Source: Rallus limicola (lineage: Eukaryota > Chordata > Aves > Gruiformes > Rallidae). From it: a stretch of 64,000 nucleotides of DNA. This document shows, piece after piece, positions 63,682 to 64,000 of this stretch. Position 1 is the first letter of the stretch. The number at the start of each line of letters is the position of its first letter. A program made the position numbers and the translations under genes. The DNA lies in contig JAKCOZ010000008.1 of assembly GCA_022605955.1 (NCBI GenBank), positions 21,701,083 through 21,765,082 on the forward strand, written 5' to 3'. The notes beneath the pieces were generated by a model. It had not been told where the DNA came from and searched no databases. It saw nothing but the letters and a program-made list of their open reading frames with translations.

Positions 63682-63710
<29 letters not shown>
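63682..63710. repeat. (AC)n microsatellite
   Basis: About 14.5 uninterrupted AC units, likely length-polymorphic between individuals. Confidence 0.95.
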
Positions 63711-63711
<1 letters not shown>

Positions 63712-64000
63712 GGAGAATAAAGCAACTACTGAACTCTCTCAAGAAGAAAAATTGAAGCCTGGAATTTTCTCTGTGTAATGAAGTTTTTCTAAACGTTGCT
63801 TGTATTATAAGCATCCTTGGACTCTCTGAGGACAAGCCAAAAATGGGCTCATCTACAATGGTGAAAGAGCAGTTAATGAATCATTTTCTCCTGTGTGGAA
63901 GTGCTCATTCCTGTTAATTTGTCCATTTTTACAGCCAGAGCTTTTTTAATATCAAAATTCACTTTCAGTTTAAGAGTCCATTTAGTGCCAAAGGGGAAAA
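63711..64000. other. AT-rich window end
   Basis: Nothing recognisable lies between the microsatellite and the end of the window. Confidence 0.5.

Noticed and set aside
1..64000. CRISPR arrays, bacterial operons, rRNA or tRNA genes
   Set aside because: No regularly spaced repeat arrays, ribosome-binding sites or RNA gene signatures. The window is vertebrate nuclear DNA.

Overview
This window looks like vertebrate nuclear DNA, most likely from a bird. It is AT-rich overall, has one sharply bounded CpG island, and shows no open reading frame I can recognise as a known protein. The repeats point to a bird: decayed copies of CR1-type LINEs, the dominant avian retroposon, and one solo LTR whose ends and internal phrases match an endogenous-retrovirus LTR that I know from many neoavian genomes. 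These assignments come from recall of the families, not from a search.

Layout. Positions 1-8990 are AT-rich non-genic sequence. Positions 8990-10110 hold a decayed plus-strand CR1-type LINE with endonuclease-domain phrases still readable. Positions 10110-30060 are gene-free sequence with a long pyrimidine-skewed belt (20930-22300), homopolymers and a purine tract (26361-26415). Positions 30065-30752 are the only strong regulatory landmark: a GC-rich, TATA-less CpG island with GC boxes, a YY1-type element, a full CRE and three copies of the octamer CTATGACG. It is a good candidate for the promoter and first exon of a gene or long noncoding RNA whose other exons I cannot identify. Positions 31992-32543 are the solo LTR on the minus strand. 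Positions 35750-36660 are the 3' half of an old minus-strand CR1. Around 39895-40090 is a second, very small CpG cluster. Positions 43743-45720 form a dense small region. It has two exact tandem duplications, a possible minus-strand terminal exon with two poly(A) signals, a duplicated splice acceptor and, further upstream, a TATA box. Positions 56600-57120 hold another antisense LINE fossil, and a CA microsatellite lies at 63682-63710.

Taken together, the window reads as intergenic or long-intron DNA around one CpG-island promoter. No operon-like or multi-gene system is visible. The best leads are the CTATGACG-bearing island and the possible minus-strand terminal exon near 44.9 kb with its duplicated acceptor. 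Most of the short open reading frames are compatible with chance in AT-rich DNA. Stretches without listed features are described as blocks so that nothing is left silent.
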